DNA of 22,618 bases from an uncultured Eubacteriales bacterium (lineage in GTDB: Bacteria; Bacillota; Clostridia; Oscillospirales; CAG-272): the NCBI GenBank assembly GCA_949286815.1, contig CASEEB010000156.1:1-22618 (forward strand), read 5' to 3'. Each line of letters starts with the position of its first letter. Within the stretch, counting starts at the first letter, position 1. Position numbers and translations under genes: made by a program. The notes under the pieces are model-generated. The model ran no database searches, was not told the origin of the DNA, and saw nothing but the letters and a program-made list of their open reading frames with translations. Below are positions 14,232 through 22,387 of this stretch, in pieces.

Positions 14232-15662
14232 TCAGACAATCTGCACCTTAAGTAAATTTGTGGTTCCCGAAAGCTTTAACGGGACTCCGGCTGTTATTAC
14301 GACTTTATCCCCCGCGCTTACAATATCAAGACGTCTCGCGCAGTCTATCGCGTGCTTAAACAGACTGTCGGTATTGTCCTGATTTATCGCGAGCACCGGA
14401 AATACCCCCCAAGACAGGGACAATTGATGAAATGTTTTTTCATCAGGCGTTGCCGCCACAATCGGCTCATTCGGCCTGAATTTTGACACTCTTCGCGCCG
14501 TCGTGCCGGATTTGGTGACCGCTATGATTGCCGTGGCGTTTATATCCCTCGCCGTTGTACACGCCGCGTCGCATATCGCGTTTGTCGTATCCGAATAATC
14601 GAAGTCATAGTGCACGCCCTCATATATGTGCATGTCCATGGCGTCCTTTTCCGCTTGCAGGGCAATTTTTGACATTACTCTTACGACATGAGCCGGATGG
14701 TCTCCCATCGCGGTCTCTCCCGAAAGCATAACCGCTGAAGTGCCGTCAAAAACCGCGTTTGCCACGTCTGTAATCTCTGCTCTTGTAGGCGTTGTGGAAT
14801 GAATCATGGTTTCAAGCATCTGAGTTGCGGTAATTACCATTTTACCCGCCTGATAGCACTTTCTTATAAATTTCTTCTGTATTCCCGGAAGCTTTTCAAA
14901 CTCGATTTCCACACCCATATCACCGCGCGCGACCATAATGCCGTCGCAGTTGGCGAGAATTTCATCAAAATTTTTTACTCCGTCGTAATTTTCTATTTTG
15001 GCTATTATTTTAATATCATGACCGCCGTAGTAATCAATATATTTACGCAAAGCTATCACATCATCGCGGCTTCTGACAAATGACGCCGCGATAAAATCCA
15101 CGTTCATCTCCACCCCGAAGCGAAGATCGGCTTCATCCTTTTCACTTATATACGGCATGTCGATATGAACGTGCGGTATATTCACACCCTTTTTGCCTGT
15201 CAGCTCTCCTCCCGACATAACCCGGCACACTATATCGGTATCCGTCAGTTTTTCTACCGTCATATCTATTCGTCCGTCATCTATAAGCACCCGGTCTCCC
15301 ACAGAAAGATTTTTCGGAAGATTTTTATATGACACGGATACCCTCTCATCGTTGCCTTCCGTATCATTTACCGTAAGGGTAAATAATTGTCCCTTTTCAA
15401 GAAATATCCCGGATTCACTCTCAAATGTACCGATTCGTATTTCAGGTCCCTTGGTATCCAACAACACTGCCGCGGGAAGCTTGAGCTTGTCTCTTACTCT
15501 CCGGAACATTTCAATCCCTTTTTTATGATATTCATGATCCCCGTGCGAAAAGTTAAATCTGGCGATATTCATGCCCGACTTAAGCATATCCTCTATTACT
15601 TTTTCGTCAAGACTTTTCGGGCCCATTGTACATATTATTTTTGTTTTCCTTAATGTAATCAT
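14232..15662 (-). CDS. pyk: Pyruvate kinase
   Basis: Last step of glycolysis: phosphoenolpyruvate plus ADP to pyruvate plus ATP. 476 residues, the short form without the extra C-terminal PEP-utiliser domain found in Bacillus. Recognisable: KTKIICTMGPKS (6-17), ARFNFSHGDHEYH, LLDTKGPEIR, the catalytic-lysine segment IIAKIENYDGV, GIMVARGDMGVE, and MVITATQMLETMIHSTTPTRAE, then the SGTTARRVSKFRP allosteric-domain region. The start at 15662 has AGAGG about ten bases upstream; an ATG between them is followed at once by TAA. Its promoter lies 44-72 bases upstream and an MBL-fold gene follows after 18 bases in the same unit. Confidence 0.97.
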   Translation of the reverse strand: MITLRKTKIICTMGPKSLDEKVIEDMLKSGMNIARFNFSHGDHEYHKKGIEMFRRVRDKLKLPAAVLLDTKGPEIRIGTFESESGIFLEKGQLFTLTVNDTEGNDERVSVSYKNLPKNLSVGDRVLIDDGRIDMTVEKLTDTDIVCRVMSGGELTGKKGVNIPHVHIDMPYISEKDEADLRFGVEMNVDFIAASFVRSRDDVIALRKYIDYYGGHDIKIIAKIENYDGVKNFDEILANCDGIMVARGDMGVEIEFEKLPGIQKKFIRKCYQAGKMVITATQMLETMIHSTTPTRAEITDVANAVFDGTSAVMLSGETAMGDHPAHVVRVMSKIALQAEKDAMDMHIYEGVHYDFDYSDTTNAICDAACTTARDINATAIIAVTKSGTTARRVSKFRPNEPIVAATPDEKTFHQLSLSWGVFPVLAINQDNTDSLFKHAIDCARRLDIVSAGDKVVITAGVPLKLSGTTNLLKVQIV

Positions 15663-15705
15663 TACATTGTTTCCTCTTTATCTGACACAAATTATTCACA
15701 TTATA

Positions 15706-15734
15706 ATTTTAACATATATGTACAAATATGTCAA
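15706..15734 (-). promoter_or_regulatory. Promoter for pyk
   Basis: On the minus strand a perfect TTGACA (15734-15729), 17 bases, and TAAAAT (15711-15706). The predicted leader is about 40 bases. No terminator is visible between it and the zinc-ribbon gene upstream. Confidence 0.78.
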
Positions 15735-15810
15735 TACAGGCAATATTAAATCTTTAGCAATAAATGTTAAATATAAATTACAGACAGGAACTCAGGTGAA
15801 TATCAACGAA

Positions 15811-16284
15811 TTATTTAGATTTGTATGGCTTGGACTTTACATAAAAGCTGTGAGAGCAGCGGGGGCATTTTACCTTATTTTTTCCGTCTTTTCTCGGAAG
15901 TCTCAATACGGACGAGCAATTCGGACAATCACGGAAAATATATTCGGCTGAATCAATATTTCCGCTTTTGCTTTTTGACGAGGTATTACCGGTGAAAAAT
16001 ATTTTTATCTTTTTTTTCAGTTTCATAAAAGCCGCGTTCTCCTTTCTTCGGGATTCGATTTTTCTGGAATAGCTTCTGGCTATATTCCATATCATCAGAA
16101 ACAGTATCAACACAAAAAGAGATGTTGTAACTATTATTTCGGCAGTCTGATTTGTAATCACGAAAGACAGTATTAAATTGACCACAAGCAACACAATAAT
16201 AACCCAAAAGCAAAACTTATACAAATCGTCGATACCGTATCTGCCATACATAAACCGGTATAATTTGTCCTTGAACTTTCCCAT
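15811..16284 (-). CDS. Two-TM zinc-ribbon membrane protein of unknown function
   Basis: A 157-residue protein. A short N-terminal conserved-looking segment (FKDKLYRFMYGRYGIDDL, 4-21) is followed by two membrane helices (about 24-44 and 49-68). A strongly basic stretch (69-108) comes next, and then a zinc ribbon with Cys120/Cys123 and Cys140/Cys143. The charge pattern predicts both ends in the cytoplasm. AAAGGA precedes ATG 16284. It stands alone: a 143-bp inverted-repeat element lies upstream and the pyk promoter downstream. I recognise the type (small membrane zinc-ribbon proteins of Clostridia) but know no function. Confidence 0.8.
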   Translation of the reverse strand: MGKFKDKLYRFMYGRYGIDDLYKFCFWVIIVLLVVNLILSFVITNQTAEIIVTTSLFVLILFLMIWNIARSYSRKIESRRKENAAFMKLKKKIKIFFTGNTSSKSKSGNIDSAEYIFRDCPNCSSVLRLPRKDGKNKVKCPRCSHSFYVKSKPYKSK

Positions 16285-16329
16285 ATTAAAATCCTTTCAT
16301 GAATTTAATTATATATAATATTATGCTTA

Positions 16330-16472
16330 AGCGTGTTCACACAATCCGAAATGCGCGGATTTTTTAGAATATTTTTCACAGAACAAGGCACAAGAAGGGC
16401 ATATACTTTCTGTATGTAAACGTAGATTGAAAATACGCCGAAAGGCGCGTCAAGCGTCAGTATGAACACGCT
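16330..16472. repeat. 143-bp element with 13-bp imperfect terminal inverted repeats (MITE-like or structured intergenic repeat)
   Basis: Ends are AGCGTGTTCACAC (16330-16342) and GTATGAACACGCT (16460-16472), inverted repeats matching at 12 of 13 positions. Inside are a GNRA-type hairpin CGCC-GAAA-GGCG (16436-16447) and a short ATAC/GTAT hairpin near 16412-16424. There is no open reading frame of note. It fills most of the 205-bp gap between the zinc-ribbon gene and the dehydratase-like gene. No clear target-site duplication is visible. Whether it is mobile, a repeat family or a unique RNA structure cannot be decided from one copy. Confidence 0.55.
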
Positions 16473-16489
16473 CTGATATTATTCATAAT

Positions 16490-17794
16490 TCAGGCATTTA
16501 CGGTCATAGCTTCGTTTGCGTTGGCGAGCATAAGTTTAATCCTGTTTTCCTGGTTTATCCTGGTTGCTCCCGGGTCATAATCAATTGCGACAATATTCAC
16601 GTCGGGATGTTTTTCTTTGATGGGCTTCATCATTCCCTTGCCCACGATGTGGTTAGGCAGACATCCGAAAGGCTGGGCACAGACAATATTGTTTACACCG
16701 TCATGTATAAGCTCAAGCATCTCGGCGGTAAGCAGCCACCCCTCTCCCATTTTCACACCGCTGCTGATGTATCCTTCATTTGCCGTCAGGGTGTTTTTAA
16801 ACGGAGAAGGCGGAGTAAAGCTGCCCTCTTTTCTTATAGCCTTGATCAGATCATTTTGCTTTTTTTGAATAAAAGCGCATATCGCTTTATAAATAAATAC
16901 GGTCTTTTTCCCTTTTCCGTACAGTCTCGCGTCCACGATAGGGTTGTACATGCAGTACAGAAGAAAATCAACAAGCCCCGCCATTACGGGTTCCGCGTTT
17001 TCGGAAACCAGAAAATCTTCAAGATTATTATTTCCGAGCGGAGAAAATTTAACGAATATTTCCCCGACAATTCCTACCCTCACCTTTTTTTCTTTGGTTT
17101 TCTCAATTTTGGCGAAATCGGCAACTATCCGGTCATAATTCTTTTTTACCGTGGAGTAACGAATGGTATGGTGAGTCATCTCATCCACCAGGCGGTCTAC
17201 CCATCTGTCCGCAAGCGCCTCCGCGCTTCCCTTTACTGTCTCATAAGGGCGGGTCTGATTAATCAGAGACATCAGTAAATCTCCGTAAAGTACCGCGTAA
17301 AGCGCTCTGTGAATCATAGGTATAGTTATCTTAAACCCGGGATTGTCCTCAAGCCCCGAAAAATTAAGTGATATTACCGGGACATAACCGAAGCCCGCTT
17401 TTTTAAGCGCCTTCCTTATCAGGGCTATATAGTTGGACGCGCGGCATCCTCCACCGGTCTGTGTCATCATCAGCGCCGTTTTATGAGGGTCATATTTTCC
17501 GCTTTCAAGCGCGCTGATAAACTGACCTATAACAAGCAATGCCGGATAACAGGCATCGTTATGTACACTTCTCAGTCCGGCGTCTATTACCTTTCTCGCT
17601 TCCTCCTCACTGTTTTCCTCAAGCAGAACGGTATGATAACCGTAAAACTGAAATACCTTTGAAAGAATTCTGAAATGTCTCGGAAGCATATTCGGCAGCA
17701 GGATGGTGTAATCTTTTTTCATCTCCTCGGTGAATACAACCCGGCTGTCCTCCCCGGCAGCGGCAAAAGCGCAGCTGTTTTTGTTATCATTCAT
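16490..17794 (-). CDS. 2-hydroxyacyl-CoA dehydratase-like (HgdB-related) protein
   Basis: A 434-residue protein related to the D-component side of 2-hydroxyglutaryl-CoA dehydratases, the part that many Clostridia carry as the C-terminal section of one long activase polypeptide. Conserved cysteines that could hold an Fe-S cluster: Cys82 (HNDACYPALL), Cys117 (TQTGGGCRASNY), and Cys372 and Cys378 (VCAQPFGCLPNHIVGKG). The GIVGEIFVKFSPLGNN segment (241-256) is typical of this group. AAAGGA precedes ATG 17794, 22 bases after the activase stop, so it is a genuine separate gene rather than a frameshift product. Likely a partner that receives low-potential electrons from the activase in an ATP-driven reaction; the substrate is unknown. 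Confidence 0.85.
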   Translation of the reverse strand: MNDNKNSCAFAAAGEDSRVVFTEEMKKDYTILLPNMLPRHFRILSKVFQFYGYHTVLLEENSEEEARKVIDAGLRSVHNDACYPALLVIGQFISALESGKYDPHKTALMMTQTGGGCRASNYIALIRKALKKAGFGYVPVISLNFSGLEDNPGFKITIPMIHRALYAVLYGDLLMSLINQTRPYETVKGSAEALADRWVDRLVDEMTHHTIRYSTVKKNYDRIVADFAKIEKTKEKKVRVGIVGEIFVKFSPLGNNNLEDFLVSENAEPVMAGLVDFLLYCMYNPIVDARLYGKGKKTVFIYKAICAFIQKKQNDLIKAIRKEGSFTPPSPFKNTLTANEGYISSGVKMGEGWLLTAEMLELIHDGVNNIVCAQPFGCLPNHIVGKGMMKPIKEKHPDVNIVAIDYDPGATRINQENRIKLMLANANEAMTVNA

Positions 17795-17816
17795 CTTATA
17801 TTAAATCCTTTACAGT

Positions 17817-20810
17817 TCAAATATCGGAATATCGGGCGAAGTCAAGCGCGCCCAAAAGACTTCTCAGGCGTATCCTGACAGCGCCGAGATTTGTTATTTC
17901 ATCTATTTTAATCTGTGTGTACAGTTTATTCTTGCCCTCAAGTATAGCCCGCACCTCGTCCGTGGTTATAGCGTCTATTCCGCATCCGAAAGAAACCAAC
18001 TGAACAAGCTCCGTGTTACTGTGTTCGGTCGCGTATTTCGCGGCGGCGTACAGCCTTGCGTGATAGGTCCACTGATTGAGCACATTGACATTCGGCGGAG
18101 TCGTAAGGTCTGAAATACTGTCCTCGCTTACCACGCAAAATCCAAGACTCACCGCAAGGTTGTCTATTCCGTGACCGATTTCCGGGTCTATATGATACGG
18201 ACGTCCGGCAAGTATCATTACTCTCTTGCCGTTTTCTTCCGCCCATCTTATCGCGCGGACGCCTTCGTCCCGTATATCTCTCATCCATTCACGGTAAGCG
18301 TCAAACGCCTTGTCCACAGCGTTTCTGACTTCTTTCTTTGAAAAGCCTCCGGACTTGTTCTTAAATACCGAATAAAGCTCCTGTGCAAGTTCCTTTTTAT
18401 TGTTAATATTCAGATACGGGTATATAAACTCGGTATTGCGCAAAGACTCCATGTTTCCGGACAACAGTTCGGAATAATAGGCGACTACCGGACAGTTATA
18501 GCAGTTATCGCTGATATTTTCATCGATATTGTAAGTCAGACAGGGATAGAAAATCATATCGGCGTTTTTGTCAACGAGAGTTTCTATATGTCCGTGCATA
18601 ATCTTAGCCGGATAGCACGCGGTATCGGACGGAATTGAATACTGTCCTTTTGTATATACCGAACGGTTTGAAAATCCCGAAAAAATCACCTTATACCCAA
18701 GCGTTTTAAAAAACGTATACCACAGCGGACCGAGTTCATACATACCCAAAGCCAGCGGAAGTCCTACGGTTCCTCTTGTTCCGTCTCCGGGGTCATCCAT
18801 AAGCTTTTGGAATTTATCTCTTTTATATCTGTGAAGATTGGGTATAAGCTCAATCTCTTTTGAGCTTTCCTTAAGTCCGGCGCCCTTTTCGCATTTGTTA
18901 CCCGAAACATATCTTTCGTTGCCGTTGAAAATATTTATGGTTATCTGACAGTTGTTGGTACATCCGTGGCAGCTTGCGGCTTTCGAGGTATGAGTGAATT
19001 TTTCAAGCTTTTCTCTGTCTATAAGGGAAGACTTTTCTGTCTTCTGCATCTTTGCGAACAGCGCCGCGCCATACGCGCCCATAAGCCCGGCTATAGACGG
19101 TCTGATTACTTCCCTTCCTATTTCCTTTTCAAACGCGCACAATACGGCGTCGTTGTAAAAAGTACCTCCCTGAACCACAATCTGGGTGCCAAGCTCTTCT
19201 ACGCTTGTAGCCCGGATAACCTTATAAATCGCGTTTTTGACAACGCTCTTTGAAAGACCGGCGGAGATATCTCCCACGTCAGCTCCGTCTTTCTGAGCCT
19301 GTTTAACCGACGAGTTCATAAAAACCGTACATCTCGAGCCCAAATCCACCGGTCCTGTGGAAAAAAGACCGAGCTTTGAAAATTCCTCGATTCCGTAGCC
19401 CATTGAACGCGCAAATGTCTCGATAAACGAGCCGCATCCGGAAGAACATGCCTCGTTGAGCATTATACTGTCAATCGCGTTATTTTTAACCTTGAAGCAC
19501 TTAATATCCTGACCGCCTATATCCAGAATGAAGTCAACCTTTGGGTTGAAATGATGAGCGGCGGTAAAATGCGCCATCGTTTCAACAATTCCGAAATCGA
19601 CATGAAACGCGTTCTTAATAAGATCCTCTCCGTATCCGGTTACGGCGGAAGCCTTTATCTGTATATTGTCTTTGCAAATTTTATAAATCTCTTCAAGCTG
19701 CGCCCTGACTATCTCAACCGGATTGCCCTTATTGGAATCATAATACGAATAAAGTATCTCACCGTTTTTACCTATAAGCACAAGTTTTGTCGTAGTAGAA
19801 CCGCAGTCGATTCCCAGATATGCTTCCCCATCCTTGTAATCCGGAGGATAAACAGACTCAACCGAGGCTTTCGCGTGACGCGCCTTAAATTCCTCATATT
19901 CTTCCCGATTTTTAAACAGAGGCTCTCCGTGAAGCGCAACTGTTCTTTCGTGGGTGCTTTTCTCAATTTTCGACTCTATCTCGTCATATGTAAAAACTTC
20001 CTTTTGTCCGGAAGCGTAAATGGCGGCGCCAAGGGCAACCGAAAGCAAACCGTATTCCGGGAATACCGCGTTTTCGTCATCAAGCTTCAGCGCCTTTTTA
20101 AAGGCGTTTCTCAGTCCTTTGCAGTAATACAACGGTCCGCCCAGAAACATTACCTTACCTTCAATACGTCTTCCCTGCGCAAGTCCCGCTATGGTCTGAT
20201 TAGCCACGGCGGCATATATGCTCGCGGCGATATTTTCCTTCGCGGCTCCCTGGTTGAGCAAGGGCTGTATATCTGTCTTGGCAAAAACACCGCAGCGTGA
20301 AGCAATCGGATAAACGCGCGTCGCTTTCAGACTCAGTTCATCCATCTCACTTACGGAAACCGCAAGCAGCGTTGCCATCTGGTCAATAAATGCACCTGTG
20401 CCTCCGGCACAGGTACCGTTCATCCTTTCATCCATGCCGCCTTTGATAAAGATAACTTTGGCGTCCTCTCCGCCCAGCTCTATAACGACACTCGTGTCAG
20501 GCTCAAATTTTTTTACGGTCTCACCGGTAGCGAAGACCTCCTGAACAAAAGGAATTCCGGCAGCCCTTGCCATTCCGAGCCCGGCCGAACCGGATATCGC
20601 GACTTTTATTCCGTCATCTTTTACAATGTCTTTGACTCTTTTGATAAGTTCAAGCGTTTTGGGTCTTACCTGAGAAAAATGTCTCTCATAACAGGAGTAA
20701 ACAACTCTGTTGTCTTTTACGGCGACAATTTTCGCGGTAGTAGACCCGATGTCAATTCCAATTACAGTCTGCCCGTCAAAATCTATATTAAGATTATCTA
20801 TAAAATCCAT
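17817..20810 (-). CDS. Tandem ASKHA acyl-CoA dehydratase activase with DUF2229-type region
   Basis: A 997-residue protein. Two BadF/HgdC-type ATPase domains: the first with GIDIGSTTAK (18-27), Cys134 in NGTCAGGTGAF and Cys173 in ASRCGVFAKTD; the second with GIDCGSTTTK (333-342), Cys455/Cys459 in ACSSGCGSF and Cys494 in GSRCTVF. In HgdC such cysteines hold a [4Fe-4S] cluster between subunits, which injects electrons on ATP hydrolysis. A CX2CX3CX18C motif (Cys614, 617, 621, 640) follows, then the DUF2229-type region (about 660-997) with DTACYPAKI, NCYNCP, AGRPYHIDPEIGHGID and VSFGCGIDAITTDE. The frame opens 54 bases earlier, but GGGAGGAG sits before ATG 20810. The 434-residue dehydratase-like gene follows after 22 bases. 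Target reaction unknown; anaerobic function likely. Confidence 0.9.
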   Translation of the reverse strand: MDFIDNLNIDFDGQTVIGIDIGSTTAKIVAVKDNRVVYSCYERHFSQVRPKTLELIKRVKDIVKDDGIKVAISGSAGLGMARAAGIPFVQEVFATGETVKKFEPDTSVVIELGGEDAKVIFIKGGMDERMNGTCAGGTGAFIDQMATLLAVSVSEMDELSLKATRVYPIASRCGVFAKTDIQPLLNQGAAKENIAASIYAAVANQTIAGLAQGRRIEGKVMFLGGPLYYCKGLRNAFKKALKLDDENAVFPEYGLLSVALGAAIYASGQKEVFTYDEIESKIEKSTHERTVALHGEPLFKNREEYEEFKARHAKASVESVYPPDYKDGEAYLGIDCGSTTTKLVLIGKNGEILYSYYDSNKGNPVEIVRAQLEEIYKICKDNIQIKASAVTGYGEDLIKNAFHVDFGIVETMAHFTAAHHFNPKVDFILDIGGQDIKCFKVKNNAIDSIMLNEACSSGCGSFIETFARSMGYGIEEFSKLGLFSTGPVDLGSRCTVFMNSSVKQAQKDGADVGDISAGLSKSVVKNAIYKVIRATSVEELGTQIVVQGGTFYNDAVLCAFEKEIGREVIRPSIAGLMGAYGAALFAKMQKTEKSSLIDREKLEKFTHTSKAASCHGCTNNCQITINIFNGNERYVSGNKCEKGAGLKESSKEIELIPNLHRYKRDKFQKLMDDPGDGTRGTVGLPLALGMYELGPLWYTFFKTLGYKVIFSGFSNRSVYTKGQYSIPSDTACYPAKIMHGHIETLVDKNADMIFYPCLTYNIDENISDNCYNCPVVAYYSELLSGNMESLRNTEFIYPYLNINNKKELAQELYSVFKNKSGGFSKKEVRNAVDKAFDAYREWMRDIRDEGVRAIRWAEENGKRVMILAGRPYHIDPEIGHGIDNLAVSLGFCVVSEDSISDLTTPPNVNVLNQWTYHARLYAAAKYATEHSNTELVQLVSFGCGIDAITTDEVRAILEGKNKLYTQIKIDEITNLGAVRIRLRSLLGALDFARYSDI

Positions 20811-20992
20811 CGGCTCCTCCCGAAATCGAATACAAAATCTACATGATATATATAATGATAACATTAAATAATTAACTGCATATTAAATTTATTATTTTTT
20901 TTATGTTTTTTTGAATTTGAACGACTTTTGGACTTCAAAAGATTTTGCCAAATCAGTTTTTCTCACTACAAAAATTACTAAGAAATCTTTAA

Positions 20993-21027
20993 AACGGGGA
21001 TAACCTGAAAATCAGGTTATCCCCGTT
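20993..21027 (-). terminator. Intrinsic terminator of the S41-greA-membrane protein operon
   Basis: Perfect 16-bp stem AACGGGGATAACCTGA / TCAGGTTATCCCCGTT with a 3-base loop, followed on the minus strand by TTAAAGATTT after the two terminal Ts of the stem. It is 38 bases past the stop of the 255-residue membrane protein gene. The rest of the gap to the activase gene (20811-20992) is AT-rich with no promoter I would commit to. Confidence 0.82.
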
Positions 21028-21065
21028 CATATAACGGCATACTTCATTGTAGCTTAAAGCACTGC

Positions 21066-21833
21066 TCACTCGTTAATTTTAAATTCCGCAAGCTCTTTAA
21101 AAAAGCTGCTTGCAAACTCATATTTTTCCTCGTTTGAACTTTCTCCCCATACATACGGTCTCATCAGGCATACTATTGTATCGGCAGGCAAAATCTGAAG
21201 CGACGTAAAATATTTGTAGAGATCAGTGTCACCAAGCCGTATCCCATAGCCTCCGTCGGCAACTGTATATTCGCCTGTATCTCCCAACACCTCGGACACG
21301 GGCACAAGTCTTTCCTCATTTTTCAGATTTTCATACAGATATTCGCTTACAAAATATATCGAACACTCGCCGGTCGATGTGTAACTCAGATATTCCCTGT
21401 ATTTAGAAGAATTATACACCGGACTCACCATGTCGACATAATCGCCGTTTTCATCCGTTATTATTTCATTTGAGGATTCAATCTCGTCTTCGGAAAACAC
21501 CGCGTATTCAATAAATGCAATATATTTTTTTTCATCGCCGTTAAAATCATACGGCAAAAGAGAGGTCAGATCATTTCTGATCGCGTTTATTTCGTCATTG
21601 GACAACTGATAAGGTCCCGCATACATCACGGTAGTGTCGCTTTCGGTTTTGCTGAAAAGCTGAACTAACCCCACTACCAAAACAACGATAAAAAACACCG
21701 CTATCAACAATGTCCACTTATAGTGGTACCAAAAATTATCCAGCCACTTGAAAAATTTGCTCTTTTCGGCAATATTGATATCGCCCGCTTCGATTTTGTC
21801 TTCAGGTTGATTATGATGATTATCCATACGCAA
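21066..21833 (-). CDS. Single-pass membrane protein of unknown function
   Basis: A 255-residue protein I do not recognise. The N-terminal 40 residues are polar and probably cytoplasmic, ending in an aromatic run (FFKWLDNFWYHYKW). One TM follows (about 41-62), then an acidic extracellular domain of about 190 residues with several short beta-like segments and a single cysteine pair at most. AGAGGGG lies seven bases before ATG 21833, which favours this start over the ATG two codons later. It begins 25 bp after greA and ends at a strong terminator, so it is the last gene of an S41 peptidase-greA unit. The extracellular domain could be a substrate or helper of the protease, but that is only a guess from position. 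Confidence 0.75.
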   Translation of the reverse strand: MRMDNHHNQPEDKIEAGDINIAEKSKFFKWLDNFWYHYKWTLLIAVFFIVVLVVGLVQLFSKTESDTTVMYAGPYQLSNDEINAIRNDLTSLLPYDFNGDEKKYIAFIEYAVFSEDEIESSNEIITDENGDYVDMVSPVYNSSKYREYLSYTSTGECSIYFVSEYLYENLKNEERLVPVSEVLGDTGEYTVADGGYGIRLGDTDLYKYFTSLQILPADTIVCLMRPYVWGESSNEEKYEFASSFFKELAEFKINE

Positions 21834-21858
21834 ACCCCTCTTTATTTATTCTGCGGTA

Positions 21859-22362
21859 TTATTCCTGTTCTGCGCCTTTAGAAGACCTCGCTACTCCGAC
21901 GACCTTCATATGAACGCTCCCGGAGGGAATCTCAACCACAACGGTATCCCCTTCCTTGGTGCCCATAAGCGCTTTTCCGATTGGCGACTGATCCGATATC
22001 TTATTCTCCTGAGGGTTGACCTCGTTTGAACCTACTATACTGTATTTTACCTCTTCGTCGTATTCGACATCGTAAACCGTAACGACTGAGCCGAGTGAAA
22101 CCACGCTTGTGTCGATTTTTGTCTCGTCCACAATAAGGGCGTTTTCCACAAGCTCCTCAAGTTCTTTTATTCTGGCTTCGGTCTTTGCCTGTTCTGTTCT
22201 TGCCTCGTCATACTCCGCGTTCTCGGACAGGTCTCCGAACGACCTTGCTACCGCAATCTGCTCCTTTATCTCCTCGCGCTTTACCGTTTTCAGATAAGTA
22301 AGTTCATCCGTAAGTTCTTTGAAACCTTCGGGGGTATACAGCATTTGCTTTTTAACTGACAT
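21859..22362 (-). CDS. greA: Transcription elongation factor GreA
   Basis: Enters the secondary channel of stalled RNA polymerase and stimulates cleavage of backtracked RNA. The 167-residue protein has the N-terminal coiled-coil hairpin (about 10-78) with the catalytic tip GDLSENAEYDEAR, where Asp44 and Glu47 are the conserved acidic residues. The C-terminal FKBP-like domain (85-160) includes VSLGSVVTVYD and SPIGKALMGTKEGDTVVVE. AAAAGGAG precedes a GTG-ATG pair; ATG 22362 has the better spacing and is used. It follows the S41 peptidase by 25 bp and is followed by a membrane protein gene after 25 bp. Confidence 0.96.
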   Translation of the reverse strand: MSVKKQMLYTPEGFKELTDELTYLKTVKREEIKEQIAVARSFGDLSENAEYDEARTEQAKTEARIKELEELVENALIVDETKIDTSVVSLGSVVTVYDVEYDEEVKYSIVGSNEVNPQENKISDQSPIGKALMGTKEGDTVVVEIPSGSVHMKVVGVARSSKGAEQE

Positions 22363-22387
22363 CACAAATTCTCCTTTTATATCATTG

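Noticed and set aside
17795..17816. Frameshifted pseudogene explanation for the activase/dehydratase pair
   Set aside because: Both products have intact ends, the gap has a proper AAAGGA and ATG, and the split is at a domain boundary, so two functional genes are more likely.
19551..20300. 249-codon plus-strand open frame inside the activase gene
   Set aside because: Antisense shadow of the ASKHA domain region; no RBS and no domain.
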